A stretch of DNA of 20,929 nucleotides, taken from assembly GCA_946480125.1 (NCBI GenBank), contig CAMLIY010000025.1:1-20929 (forward strand). Reading direction: 5' to 3'. The notes under the pieces were generated by a model. The model saw only the letters and a program-made list of their open reading frames with translations, ran no database searches and was not told where the DNA came from. This stretch comes from an uncultured Asticcacaulis sp. Lineage in GTDB: Bacteria > Pseudomonadota > Alphaproteobacteria > Caulobacterales > Caulobacteraceae. The position numbers and the translations under genes are program-made. Every line of letters starts with the position of its first letter. Positions within the stretch are counted from its first letter, which is position 1. This document shows positions 1 to 8,217 of the stretch, in pieces.

Positions 1-812
1 TTATTCCGGATTTCCCGCGCGCCGATATCATGACCCTGCGCCAGCTTCTCAGCCATACCTCCGGCCTGGATGACTATCTCAGTGGCCGTCACGCCGAGAT
101 GCTGACCACCGCCCAGACACATGACTATACGCAAACCGGCCTGCTTGAGGCGATCAAGACCGCCGATCCGCTGTTCCGCTGCCCGCCCGGCATGAAATGG
201 GTTTACAGCAATACCGGATTCGCCCTGCTCGGTATTGTGGTCGAGCGCCTGAGCGGTTTGCCGCTGGCGACTTTCTGCAAGGAACGCCTGTTCAGCCCCG
301 CCGGCATGACGCGCACGTCTATTGATCCGCTCAATGCCGATGATCCGGATGTCTGCGAAGGCTATCGCGCCAACAGGTCCTTGCGTGATGGCTTCGGTCA
401 GGTGTGGCCGGTCTCGGCCAGTTTCGCCGGCGGATCGGGGGGCTTGCGCTCGACCTCCGCCGATCTGTGCCGCTGGCATTCAGCCCTGATGTCTGGCAAA
501 ATTTTGAAAGCGGGCAGCCTGGCAACTATGCTGACACCAGCGCGGCTCAAGGACGGCGCCTTCGCCATGGACCGCGAGAATACGCGCTCGCCGGGCTATG
601 GGCTGGGGATGCGACTGGGCTTTATCGGCGCGCAGCCATTCTTTACGCACAGCGGCCGCATCAACGGCTTTACCGGCCAGTTGATGACCCTGCCGCTCGA
701 ACACCTGACCGTGGCGATGCTGTATAATTGCGATGGCGCCAATGACGGCGGTTTCTTCTCCTCACACGCCGCCCTGCGTGAAGAAGCGATGCGGCTGGGG
801 CGGATGGCCTAA
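1..812 (+). CDS. Serine hydrolase, class C beta-lactamase family (5' end outside window)
   Basis: This is the 3' part of a penicillin-binding-protein-like serine hydrolase. The frame is open back to base 1 and reads PDFPRADI before the Met codon at 30, which is normal internal sequence for the family, so that Met is not the real start. The SxxK nucleophile motif must lie upstream of the window. Visible motifs are LLSHTSGLDDY, the second catalytic motif YSN (in WVYSNTGFALLG, about base 200), and the third motif HSG (in FFTHSGRINGF, about base 648). The product is probably periplasmic or membrane-anchored, and could be an esterase, a D-aminopeptidase/carboxypeptidase or a peptidase; sequence alone does not give the substrate. 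The last residues are a normal C-terminus ending at TAA 810-812. Family assignment is firm; function is open. Confidence 0.9.
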   Translation, partial: IPDFPRADIMTLRQLLSHTSGLDDYLSGRHAEMLTTAQTHDYTQTGLLEAIKTADPLFRCPPGMKWVYSNTGFALLGIVVERLSGLPLATFCKERLFSPAGMTRTSIDPLNADDPDVCEGYRANRSLRDGFGQVWPVSASFAGGSGGLRSTSADLCRWHSALMSGKILKAGSLATMLTPARLKDGAFAMDRENTRSPGYGLGMRLGFIGAQPFFTHSGRINGFTGQLMTLPLEHLTVAMLYNCDGANDGGFFSSHAALREEAMRLGRMA

Positions 813-842
813 CCACACTCAAGTTGTCTCACCATCCAAGGG

Positions 843-987
843 CGATAGCGGTAGCGTGCGATTACCCTGAATATCTGTGTAATCTGTGGATCAAACAAAC
901 AGACCTTCACGCGGGTTCTGGCATCGGCAAGAAGAGGTATCCACAGATTACACAGATGTTCGTGGTCACTTCACGCTACCGCTATCG
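843..987. repeat. 49-bp imperfect inverted repeat, MITE/REP-like
   Basis: Two arms of exactly 49 nt (843-891 and 939-987) flank a 47-nt spacer. The outer 16 nt (CGATAGCGGTAGCGTG, and its complement at 972-987) and the inner 19 nt (ATCTGTGTAATCTGTGGAT, and its complement at 939-957) are perfect. The 14-nt middle portion pairs at about half its positions. As RNA the element would make a long hairpin on either strand. It lies between two genes that both end toward it, so it could act as a bidirectional terminator, but there is no T-run. From memory, the word ATCTGTGTAATCTGTGGAT recurs in unrelated bacterial genomes as a dispersed palindrome. No target-site duplication is evident. Confidence 0.8.
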
Positions 988-995
988 ACGAGACT

Positions 996-1194
996 CTATT
1001 CTGGCAATTGCTTTGAATACTTTTCATGCATTTCGGCGAGAAAGGCATCGATATCAAACTCTGTCGAAGGACCGCTTTCCTCGCCCGCAATCAAGGCTGT
1101 CCGCAAGGCCTCAAGTTTTGCTAACTGAACCGCATCCAGATGATCGTCTTGTGGCCAGATGATCGTCTTGTGGCAAGTCTTCGGCCATTTTCAT
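996..1194 (-). pseudogene. ParD-like type II antitoxin remnant broken by a 19-bp duplication
   Basis: Read on the minus strand, the stretch starts MKMAEDLPQDDHL and then shifts frame and stops early, because a 19-bp unit is present twice in tandem (1136-1154 and 1155-1173). Removing one copy gives a continuous 59-residue ORF ending at TAG 996-998, containing LAKLEALRTALIAGEESGP and FDIDAFLAEMHEKY. That is the C-terminal toxin-binding signature of ParD-type antitoxins. The ribbon-helix-helix N-terminus normal for ParD is not visible, so even the repaired ORF may be a fragment. The better start is the second Met (1188), 7 nt after GAGG. It lies 27 nt downstream of priA on the same strand. No ParE/RelE toxin follows: the inverted repeat at 843-987 begins 8 nt past the stop. 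Confidence 0.7.
1136..1173. repeat. 19-bp perfect tandem duplication
   Basis: The unit CCAGATGATCGTCTTGTGG occurs twice, head to tail, at 1136-1154 and 1155-1173. Because 19 is not a multiple of three, it shifts the reading frame of the antitoxin-like ORF. The two copies are identical, which suggests a recent or recurrent event. Confidence 0.95.
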
Positions 1195-1221
1195 ACCTCG
1201 ATAGATGAAGCGGGAACGTTA

Positions 1222-3444
1222 TCACAGAAAACTATAGGGGTCGATATCGACCACCAGCCGGATGGCGTTGGGGCGCTTGATCGCCGCCAGCCAGTGGGAC
1301 ACAAACGCCTGTAAATCGCGGTTGCGGTCGGCGCGCACCAGAAACCGCTTGCGCCATTGGCCACGCACCAGCGCCAGGGGGGCATCCGCCGGACCATAGA
1401 CATCCACACCTTCGGTATTGGGAATGAACAGGGCCAGTTCGCGGGAGAATTTATTCAGTAAATTCTGATCTTTGGCCGATAGGATCAGCGCCGCCAGCCG
1501 GCCAAACGGCGGGAACTTCGCCACCTCGCGCGACATCGACTCATAAGCATAAAAGGCGTCACGATCCTGATGCTGGAGCGCCTGCATCACCGGGTGCTCC
1601 GGCGTATAGGTTTGCAGCACGGCCCGGCCCGGCTTGAGTTTACGACCCGCCCGGCCGGTGGCTTGCGCCAAGAGTTGAAATGTCCGTTCGGCGGCGCGCA
1701 GATCGCCCCCCTTGAGGCCGAGATCGGCATCGACAATCCCTACCAGGGTCAGGTTCGGGAAGTTGTGTCCCTTGGCCGCGGCTTGCGTGGCGATGACGAT
1801 ATCGATTTCATTGTCTTCGATACGTTTGATCAGCGAGGCGGAACTGGCCGCATCCGGCGTGGTGTCGGAGGAAAAGACCTCGGCGCGCGCTTCCGGGAAA
1901 CGGCTCTGCACCTCTTCCAATATCCGCTCAACCCCCGGCCCCACCGAGATCAGACTATCCTGCGCGCCGCAGTGCGGACAGGTCTTCGGCTTGCGCATCG
2001 AAAAGCCGGTCAGGTGGCAGACCAACCGCCCAGACCCGCGGTGCTCGACCAGCCAGGAATCGGTGTTGGGCGAGGTCATCTTCTCGCCGCAAGCCTTACA
2101 CAGCACCAGCGGCGCATAGCCGCGACGATTAAGGAACAGCAGCACCTGTTCGCGGCGTGACAATGTGGCCAAGATCTCACCGACCAGCGTATCCGACAAC
2201 CAGCGGATTTCGCCGTTCTGCCCTTTATCAGGCGAGTGCGCCTTCATATCGATCAGCGAGATATCTGGCAGGACCGCCGTGCCGTGGCGTTGCTCCAGCC
2301 GGATCCAGGCGTAACGGCCCTTCTCGGCATTGGTCAGGGTTTCGAGTGAGGGGGTGGCCGAAGCGAGAATAACCATAGCGCCATCGAGCCGGGCGCGGAA
2401 AACCGCCAGATCGCGGGCATGGTAGCGCGCGCCTTCTTCCTGCTTGTAGGAGCCGTCATGTTCTTCATCGACCACGATCAGGCCCAGACGTTGATAGGGC
2501 AGGAACAAGGCCGAGCGCGCCCCCACCACCAGCCGTACATGACCCTTCGCGACGCCCTCCCAGATACGGCGGCGATTGCCATTGGAGATATTGGCGTGCC
2601 ATTGCGCCACCTCCACGCCAAAACGCGCCTCCAGCCGGCCAAGCACGGCTTGGGTGAGCGCAATTTCCGGCAGCAGGATCAGCACCTGCGCGGTTGGATC
2701 GGCGCGCAGCAGATCGGCGACGGATTCGAGATAGACCTCGGTCTTGCCGGAACCGGTAACGCCATCGAGCAGCACCGGCGCGAAGGCATGCTTGTCCTGC
2801 TCCATTTGCAAAAGCTGGTGCGCCGCCGATTGGAAGTCATTCAGGCGGGCGGGCGCGAAATCGGGATTGGGCTGCGGATAGACCTCTTCCCGCGCCAGAT
2901 CGACCTTTTGCAGCACGCCTTCCTTTTCCAGTGCCGACACCACGCCGGTTGAAACCCCAGCCGCCATGGCCAGTTCACCCAGCCCCATCGGCACCAGCGC
3001 GGTGTCGAGTACCGCCTGCCGCGCTTTTGTCATCCTGCCAGGCTGTTCGCCGGTCAGCACATAGCCCTGTTTCGGCGCGGCGCGCGGACTCTTCAGCGCC
3101 CGCAGGCAGCCATTGAGGAAAATGCCCGGCGGCGTCAGGGTCCAGCCGGCGGCCCATAGCCAGAAATTGAGGCTCGCCTCTGGAACAATGGGATCATCCA
3201 GCCTCGCCGCCACCGCCTTGATCCGCGACAGATCTTCGTCCGCGTCCGGCGTCTCGAAACCGATCACCAGCCCCCGGACCTTCGCATGACCCAGGGGCAC
3301 AATGACATGCTCGCCGGCCTGCAATGACATGCCGGCCGGCACGGCATAATCCAGCGCCTCGGCCATCGGCGCGAGCACGACCACCTTGGCGATTAAGGTT
3401 ACTTTTTCGCGGGAATCAAATAAATCGGAGGTGGCCAGACTCAT
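1222..3444 (-). CDS. priA: Primosomal protein N' (replication restart helicase PriA)
   Basis: PriA is a 3'-to-5' superfamily 2 helicase that reloads the replisome at collapsed forks. I chose the start at 3444 (MSLATSDLFDSREK) because AGAGG lies 8 nt upstream; the frame stays open farther, but that would overlap the divergent DUF484 gene. This gives 740 residues, the usual PriA size. The N-terminal DNA-binding domain includes VVVLAPMAEALDYAVPAG. Walker A is GVTGSGKT (K234), the Walker B/DEEH box is at 326-329, and the C-terminal helicase half holds ATQAAAKGHNFPN and QATGRAGR. Oddity: the zinc region keeps C449, C452, C476, C489 and C492, but has S458, T461 and T479 where the family has cysteines, so only one of the two usual four-Cys sites looks intact. 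Other core motifs look normal. Confidence 0.97.
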   Translation of the reverse strand: MSLATSDLFDSREKVTLIAKVVVLAPMAEALDYAVPAGMSLQAGEHVIVPLGHAKVRGLVIGFETPDADEDLSRIKAVAARLDDPIVPEASLNFWLWAAGWTLTPPGIFLNGCLRALKSPRAAPKQGYVLTGEQPGRMTKARQAVLDTALVPMGLGELAMAAGVSTGVVSALEKEGVLQKVDLAREEVYPQPNPDFAPARLNDFQSAAHQLLQMEQDKHAFAPVLLDGVTGSGKTEVYLESVADLLRADPTAQVLILLPEIALTQAVLGRLEARFGVEVAQWHANISNGNRRRIWEGVAKGHVRLVVGARSALFLPYQRLGLIVVDEEHDGSYKQEEGARYHARDLAVFRARLDGAMVILASATPSLETLTNAEKGRYAWIRLEQRHGTAVLPDISLIDMKAHSPDKGQNGEIRWLSDTLVGEILATLSRREQVLLFLNRRGYAPLVLCKACGEKMTSPNTDSWLVEHRGSGRLVCHLTGFSMRKPKTCPHCGAQDSLISVGPGVERILEEVQSRFPEARAEVFSSDTTPDAASSASLIKRIEDNEIDIVIATQAAAKGHNFPNLTLVGIVDADLGLKGGDLRAAERTFQLLAQATGRAGRKLKPGRAVLQTYTPEHPVMQALQHQDRDAFYAYESMSREVAKFPPFGRLAALILSAKDQNLLNKFSRELALFIPNTEGVDVYGPADAPLALVRGQWRKRFLVRADRNRDLQAFVSHWLAAIKRPNAIRLVVDIDPYSFL

Positions 3445-3537
3445 GATTTTAGCCTCTAACACGAAATCCCCCGCTTTGTCATAGCCGGATGCGGAAACCG
3501 CTTCACAGACGCGAAAAGGCACTTTAAGGTGCCGGTT

Positions 3538-4221
3538 ATGAGCACTGAAGGCGGCATAACCTTTCCCGATCTCGATAGCTGGCAGGCCCTGCGCCGTCAC
3601 CTGATCGAACACGCCGATGACATCAGGCGTGATCCCGCCTTGCTGGAAGCGCTCGGCCTGCAAAGCAAGACGAAACACCTCATCGATTTCGGACCGGCGG
3701 CGCTGTCGCGCTTAGAGGCCCGCGCGCTCAAGGATTTCGACGTCCGCCGCCAGCTTGAAATGACCGCCCGCGCCAATTTTGACGCCCAGAGCCAGACGCA
3801 TGGCCTGGCCCTCAGCCTGATGGAAGCGCGCAACCATTCCGATCTTGCCCGCCGGCTCAACGAAGAAGTGCGTCACCGTTTCGGGCTCGTCGCCGCCACC
3901 ATCGCGCTGGAAGACACGGCACCTGTGCCCCTGGGCTGGAAAACCCTCGATTACGGTGGTGTCGATTACATCATTGGCGAAACGGGCCTGAGCCTGTTGG
4001 GGCCCGAAGGCGTCTGCCGCGTGCTGTTCGATGATGATGTCAAGCGCATCAAATCTGCCGCCGTGCTGCGCATCGCCCTGTGGCGTGAGGGCCGTCCGGG
4101 CCTCGTCGCCTTCGGCTCAAATGATTTTGACGGCTTCTCACCGGATATGGGCGCCGAACTGGTGGCCTTCGTCGCCCGCGTCATTGAGCGTGTGGCCGAT
4201 CGCTGGCCGGTGCTGACATAG
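3538..4221 (+). CDS. DUF484 family protein
   Basis: This 227-residue cytoplasmic protein belongs to DUF484, a GAF-like family of unknown biochemical role. Family hallmarks are an N-terminal helical part with PDLDSWQALRRHLIEHADDIRRD, a long central helix rich in charged residues (about 60-120), and a C-terminal GAF-like half with LRIALWREGRPGLVAFGS and a closing segment DGFSPDMGAELVAFVARVIER. The ATG at 3538 is preferred over the in-frame GTG at 3529 because AAGG at 3526-3529 gives an 8-nt spacing. The gene is divergent from priA with 93 nt between the starts. DUF484 next to xerC is a conserved pairing in proteobacteria (yigA-xerC in E. coli), which suggests but does not prove a role linked to chromosome dimer resolution. 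Confidence 0.9.
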   Translation: MSTEGGITFPDLDSWQALRRHLIEHADDIRRDPALLEALGLQSKTKHLIDFGPAALSRLEARALKDFDVRRQLEMTARANFDAQSQTHGLALSLMEARNHSDLARRLNEEVRHRFGLVAATIALEDTAPVPLGWKTLDYGGVDYIIGETGLSLLGPEGVCRVLFDDDVKRIKSAAVLRIALWREGRPGLVAFGSNDFDGFSPDMGAELVAFVARVIERVADRWPVLT

Positions 4222-4327
4222 GGATTTTACAGGAAATTTTATCCCCGGTTACGGCGGTAAAGAAATCCTTAGGATTTGACCTTAAAATTGTCCACATGCG
4301 TGACTATATGAAGACTTCAAAGATGCC

Positions 4328-4464
4328 CCCCTGCGTCACTGAGGCTTCCTTTCCTGTTGCGCCTTTAAGAACTGGCGCCTCCCTAAGGTTCGGCATGGAG
4401 ACCGCCCTCTCACCCCTCCTACCCCTCCGTAAGGACAGGGAGGGAAGCCGCCCCGGCGCAGGGG
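4328..4464 (+). promoter_or_regulatory. Possible structured leader of xerC that pairs with its ribosome binding site
   Basis: CCCCTGCG at 4328-4335 is perfectly complementary to CGCAGGGG at 4457-4464, whose AGGGG is the only plausible ribosome binding site for the xerC TTG start. A second stem, CCCTCC (4423-4428) with GGAGGG (4439-4444), lies inside. If the transcript includes this leader, the binding site could be buried. The sequence may simply be a GC-rich dispersed palindrome, so a regulatory role is a guess. Confidence 0.35.
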
Positions 4465-4474
4465 TGCATTTCCT

Positions 4475-5425
4475 TTGACGCTTTCCCGCAAGAATTTGAC
4501 GCTATTCGACGTCCAGATGGCCTGGATGAGCTGGCTTAAGGATCAGAAGCGCTGTTCGCCTCGCACACAGGAAGCCTATGCCCACGCCCTGCGTTATTAT
4601 CTGGATCATCTTGGCAAATCCGTTTCCAGCGATCTGATGCTGGAAGACGTGGTCGCCGTCTCCTCCGGCGATATCCGCGGCTGGATGGCGCACCTGCGCG
4701 CCAAGGATAATCCCCTGTCGGCGCGGTCCCTGGCCCAGCATCTGTCCGCCATCAAGTCGTTTCACAGCTTCCTGGATCTCCATTTCGACATGCCCAATGC
4801 GCAGGTCACGCTGATGCGCGGCCCGCGCCTGAAGGCCACCCTGCCGCGCCCGCTCAATATCGACCAGATGCAGGGCCTGCTAAATGAAACCCATATGGAT
4901 TCCAGTCGCGACGATTGGGAAAACGCCCGCGATGAAGCCGTCTATTTGCTGCTCTACGGTCTCGGTTTGCGGATTTCCGAAGCCCTGTCGCTAGAAGTAA
5001 AAGATGTCCCGCTGGGCGATAGCCTGCGCGTCACCGGCAAGGGCAACAAGATGCGCGTCCTGCCGGTGATCGCGGTGGTGCGTGAGGCCGTGGAAACCTA
5101 CCGCCATAAGCAGCCCTTCACGCTTCAGTCCCACGATAAACTGTTTCGCGCCAAGCGCGGCGGCGAACTGTCTCCCCGTCATGTCCAGGCCAGTATCCAG
5201 CACCTGCGCTCACGCCTTGGCTTGTCAGACCGCGCCACGCCGCACGCCCTGCGGCACAGCTTCGCCACCCATCTGCTTGGTTCGGGCGCCGACCTGCGCT
5301 CTATCCAGGAATTGCTGGGTCATGTCTCGCTCTCGACCACGCAGAAATATACCCAGGTCGACACCGAACATCTGCTTACCGCCTATGCGGCTGCCCATCC
5401 TAAAGGCCAGGCCGATCTTGCATGA
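4475..5425 (+). CDS. xerC: Site-specific tyrosine recombinase XerC
   Basis: XerC with XerD resolves chromosome dimers at dif during division. The 316-residue protein has the N-terminal SAM-like core-binding domain (about 10-105, with CSPRTQEAYAHALRYYLDHL and LSARSLAQHLSAIKSFHSFL) and a C-terminal catalytic domain. All catalytic residues are visible: R166 (GLGLRISEAL), K189 (TGKGNK), H257 and R260 (HALRHSFATHL), H283 (LLGHVS) and the nucleophile Y292 (TQKYTQVD). The start is a TTG at 4475, 10 nt after AGGGG; the next in-frame ATG (4517) would trim the domain and has no binding site. XerC rather than XerD is chosen from the DUF484 neighbour and general sequence feel; an integrase-like paralogue is less likely. 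Confidence 0.9.
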   Translation: MTLSRKNLTLFDVQMAWMSWLKDQKRCSPRTQEAYAHALRYYLDHLGKSVSSDLMLEDVVAVSSGDIRGWMAHLRAKDNPLSARSLAQHLSAIKSFHSFLDLHFDMPNAQVTLMRGPRLKATLPRPLNIDQMQGLLNETHMDSSRDDWENARDEAVYLLLYGLGLRISEALSLEVKDVPLGDSLRVTGKGNKMRVLPVIAVVREAVETYRHKQPFTLQSHDKLFRAKRGGELSPRHVQASIQHLRSRLGLSDRATPHALRHSFATHLLGSGADLRSIQELLGHVSLSTTQKYTQVDTEHLLTAYAAAHPKGQADLA

Positions 5426-5473
5426 GCGCTGACACAGGTCTAGTCTTTGCGAAATCAGGATTTTCAGGCCATT

Positions 5474-6499
5474 ATGTCAACCATCTATGATGTCGCCGCA
5501 CGGGCAGGGGTTTCGGCTAAAACCGTGTCGCGCGTAGTCAATCAGGACAAGGCAGTCAAAACCAGCACGCGCGATAAGGTGTTGGCGGCCATGGCCGAAC
5601 TCGATTACCGCCTGAATACCCAGGCGCGCGCTCTGCGGATAGGCGGTAAATCTTCCATTGGCCTGCTGCTCGAGGACCCGACCAGCGGCTATCAGGGCCG
5701 CTTCCATCATGCCATGCTGACGGCCTGCATGGAATCGCGTAAATATCTGGCCGTCGAGCTTTACGAACAGGGCATGCCGGACTGGCAAACCTATCTCGAC
5801 CGATTCATCACAGACTCCGGCATCAAGGATATACTGCTGCTGCCGACCTTGTGCGATTTCGTTCCATTAAAAAATTTCCTGAAAGCCAGAAACATAAATT
5901 GTGTGCTGGTTTCCCCCGCAACGCCCGACAGCCACTACGCCTCCGTTGCCATGGATGACCGGCGGGCGGCGCGCGATGTGGTGGAATATCTGTTCAGCCT
6001 GGGCCACACCCGCATAGCCCATATCGGCGGTCATCCAGACCATGCGGCCTCAATCCTGCGCCGTGATGGCTTTTATGAAGCCTTTGAGGCGGCGGGCCGG
6101 CCCCGCCCGCCGGCGGCTTATATGGAGCAGGGCACCTTTTTGTTCAGATCAGGCCTAGAAGCCGCCGAACGCCTGTTGAGCCTGCCGGACCGGCCAACGG
6201 CCATTTTCGCGGGCAATGATGAGATGGCGGCAGCGGCCTGTTCTGTCGCCCACAAGGCGGGCCTTAGCATTCCCAAAGATATTGCCGTGATCGGCTTCGA
6301 TGATGCGCCGATATCATCCGCCGTCTGGCCGGCCCTGACCACTGTCCATCAGCCCTATCTCGAAATGGCCCGGCGCAGTATAGAAATTTTCGATTCCACC
6401 GGTGACACAGTAACTGCCAGCGACCGTCAGATCCGTCACATCATTCCGCATGAGTTGATCATACGCGAAACTTCGGCAAAACGCGAAATATCTGGCTAG
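5474..6499 (+). CDS. LacI-family transcriptional regulator
   Basis: This is a 341-residue LacI/GalR-type repressor. The helix-turn-helix is at residues 3-23 (TIYDVAARAGVSAKTVSRVVN), followed by the hinge region (LNTQARALRIG) and a periplasmic-binding-protein-like effector domain with AIFAGNDEMAAAA and IAVIGFDDAPIS. The start at 5474 is the canonical Met just before the HTH, with AGG 5 nt upstream. Such proteins bind a sugar or sugar derivative and release a palindromic operator with a central CG. The neighbours (xerC upstream, an unknown protein tail to tail) include no sugar genes, so its targets are probably elsewhere. One candidate is the AAGCGCTT site in front of the GH115 gene at 10983. 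The effector is unknown. Confidence 0.92.
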   Translation: MSTIYDVAARAGVSAKTVSRVVNQDKAVKTSTRDKVLAAMAELDYRLNTQARALRIGGKSSIGLLLEDPTSGYQGRFHHAMLTACMESRKYLAVELYEQGMPDWQTYLDRFITDSGIKDILLLPTLCDFVPLKNFLKARNINCVLVSPATPDSHYASVAMDDRRAARDVVEYLFSLGHTRIAHIGGHPDHAASILRRDGFYEAFEAAGRPRPPAAYMEQGTFLFRSGLEAAERLLSLPDRPTAIFAGNDEMAAAACSVAHKAGLSIPKDIAVIGFDDAPISSAVWPALTTVHQPYLEMARRSIEIFDSTGDTVTASDRQIRHIIPHELIIRETSAKREISG

Positions 6500-8217
6500 G
6501 CTGCCAATACACCGGCCGCCTGCATCATCGGCTTCAGCGTGGCCAGAATTTGCGGCTGGGCAGAAAGTCCGGCGCGCAAGGCGGGATCGCGCATCATTCT
6601 CATGACTTCCGCCTTGGCCTGTTCACTCAAGGGCCCGAATGGCGCTGATTGCCCGGCGGCAAAACTCAGCAGCATCGAAAATTTTTGCATGGGAGATCCA
6701 AGGCCGCGCTGGATATGCGCCAGCAGCTTGACGTCAATAGCGATCTGGTTGCCGATCAGGCCGAGCTTGTGAGCGATCTCCTCACCATCCCTATCCACCA
6801 GCGCGGCAGCGTTGATCCGCCCCTGCATCTGCGCCAGGGCCAGCAGACGTTGCGCCGCCGATGACTGGTTTTCGCGCATATGGCGCTCAAACTTGGCCCC
6901 GCTGACAATTTGGGACAGCCAGCGCGCCGCCTGACGCTTGTTGGCCGTACCCACCATGTTTTCGCACAGCCAGATCAAACGATCGACTTCCTCGGCCGGA
7001 GTCTCGGCGGTTTCCAGCAGGCTGGTGACAAAATCCGCTGACACCAGTTTGCGAGAGCGGTCGGCGAAGGCCTCGGTGATATCTTCACGCTGGCTTTCAT
7101 CACGGCCGGCGGCAATGAGGCACAGGGCCAGGACACGCAAAATCTCGATTTCACCCATCGGATCGCTCGGCCGCAGACGACGCGGGCTTTTCAGTTCCTG
7201 CATCAGGCGCTTTGAAATATGATAGCTGAGATGCGGCAGGCGATTATTAAGGATGAGATCTTGATAACCGCCCAGCACACCGGTGACCGGCGGGATAAGC
7301 CGGGCTACGCGCGCATCCGTCCGGGCGATCAAATCGACCTCACGGCCGGCCGCCAGACGCGTCATTATGGTCATGGCGCCGCCCAGGTCTGTGTCCTCGC
7401 CGAGCACGTCATTCAGGCTGCCCCGCGCGGCGAACAGTTCCACCACCGGAACCTCGATGACCTGTAATGCCCATTCCCGTTCGGGATGAACATCGAGCCA
7501 GGCATTGATCAGGCCGGCATAGATCAGCAAAATCTCAAGTTTAGCCGCAGGCCGGCGCTCCGCCTTGAGCTTTGCCGACAGGGCGCCGCCAAAAATATAG
7601 GCGCGCTCAGGATGGTCATGCAAACTATCGACCAGCGCCGCACAGCTTTCGGGTGTCAGCGACGGAAAGCTGTTTTTGCGACCATCCTGGATCAGGCGCG
7701 TACAGGCCTTGTCGATCAGTCCACTCCAGCGCCGCATCAAATCGTGCAGATCCTGGCCTGTTTCGTGACTTTCCGGAACGGCCAGTTTTTGCACCACATG
7801 CAGCAGTTCGCTGCCGGAGGCCTCCAGTCTTTCGGCCAGGTCGGGCCGGTGGAGCAGTTCAAACGCCGTCACGGATTGCAGTTTAAGCCAGTCTTCAAGC
7901 AGGCGCGAAATCTTTTCGCGTGCCAGGGCGCTATATAAATCGTGCGGACCGGTGCAAACCGTGTCGGTGGTGGGCGCCAGTTTCAGTTTCTTGGCCGGGG
8001 CCGATACACCTTTTTCCATCACGGTGACGCTGCTGTATTCACCATTTTCCGGGTCGAGTCGTTCCTTGGTGACGCGCACCGCCGAACGGCCGCTTTTCAG
8101 CATGTCTTCAGCGGCAGTTATGACCTGATCACGCGCTTCCGACGCCATCTCGAGCACCCAAGATGATTGCGGTGTGCGGCGGGTGAACAATTCGTAGTGC
8201 ACCGGATGGTGGCTCAT
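6496..8217 (-). CDS. Uncharacterised 573-residue protein, divergent from chvI
   Basis: I do not recognise a named family. The protein is cytoplasmic-looking, with no signal peptide or membrane segment. Residues 1-70 (HYELFTRRTPQSSWVLEMA, a helix TAAEDMLKSGRSAVRVTKERLD, then SVTVMEKG) look like a small alpha/beta module. Residues about 90-570 are almost entirely helical, with many Leu, Ala and Arg and no obvious catalytic motif, which suggests a repeat-like or scaffold fold. The ATG at 8217 has AGGG 5 nt upstream. Its stop overlaps the stop of the convergent lacI gene by 2-3 nt. It is transcribed away from chvI with 258 nt between the starts, so the two could share regulation; I recall similar unknown proteins in Caulobacter-like genomes but cannot verify this. 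Confidence 0.8.
   Translation of the reverse strand: MSHHPVHYELFTRRTPQSSWVLEMASEARDQVITAAEDMLKSGRSAVRVTKERLDPENGEYSSVTVMEKGVSAPAKKLKLAPTTDTVCTGPHDLYSALAREKISRLLEDWLKLQSVTAFELLHRPDLAERLEASGSELLHVVQKLAVPESHETGQDLHDLMRRWSGLIDKACTRLIQDGRKNSFPSLTPESCAALVDSLHDHPERAYIFGGALSAKLKAERRPAAKLEILLIYAGLINAWLDVHPEREWALQVIEVPVVELFAARGSLNDVLGEDTDLGGAMTIMTRLAAGREVDLIARTDARVARLIPPVTGVLGGYQDLILNNRLPHLSYHISKRLMQELKSPRRLRPSDPMGEIEILRVLALCLIAAGRDESQREDITEAFADRSRKLVSADFVTSLLETAETPAEEVDRLIWLCENMVGTANKRQAARWLSQIVSGAKFERHMRENQSSAAQRLLALAQMQGRINAAALVDRDGEEIAHKLGLIGNQIAIDVKLLAHIQRGLGSPMQKFSMLLSFAAGQSAPFGPLSEQAKAEVMRMMRDPALRAGLSAQPQILATLKPMMQAAGVLAA

Noticed and set aside
824..1162. Overlapping plus-strand ORFs between the first gene and priA
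   Set aside because: They translate the inverted repeat and the antisense of the antitoxin remnant, have no ribosome binding site, and resemble the usual spurious products of the ATCTGTGTAATCTGTGG palindrome.
1570..2952. Several plus-strand ORFs inside priA
   Set aside because: They are antisense shadows of a confidently identified gene.
3445..3678. Extended N-terminus of PriA using an upstream start
   Set aside because: The extra 78 residues overlap the divergent DUF484 gene and are not PriA-like; a good ribosome binding site supports the start at 3444.
5425..5430. AGCGCT upstream of the lacI-family gene as an autoregulatory operator
   Set aside because: The palindrome is only 6 bp and does not extend, so it is not distinguishable from chance.
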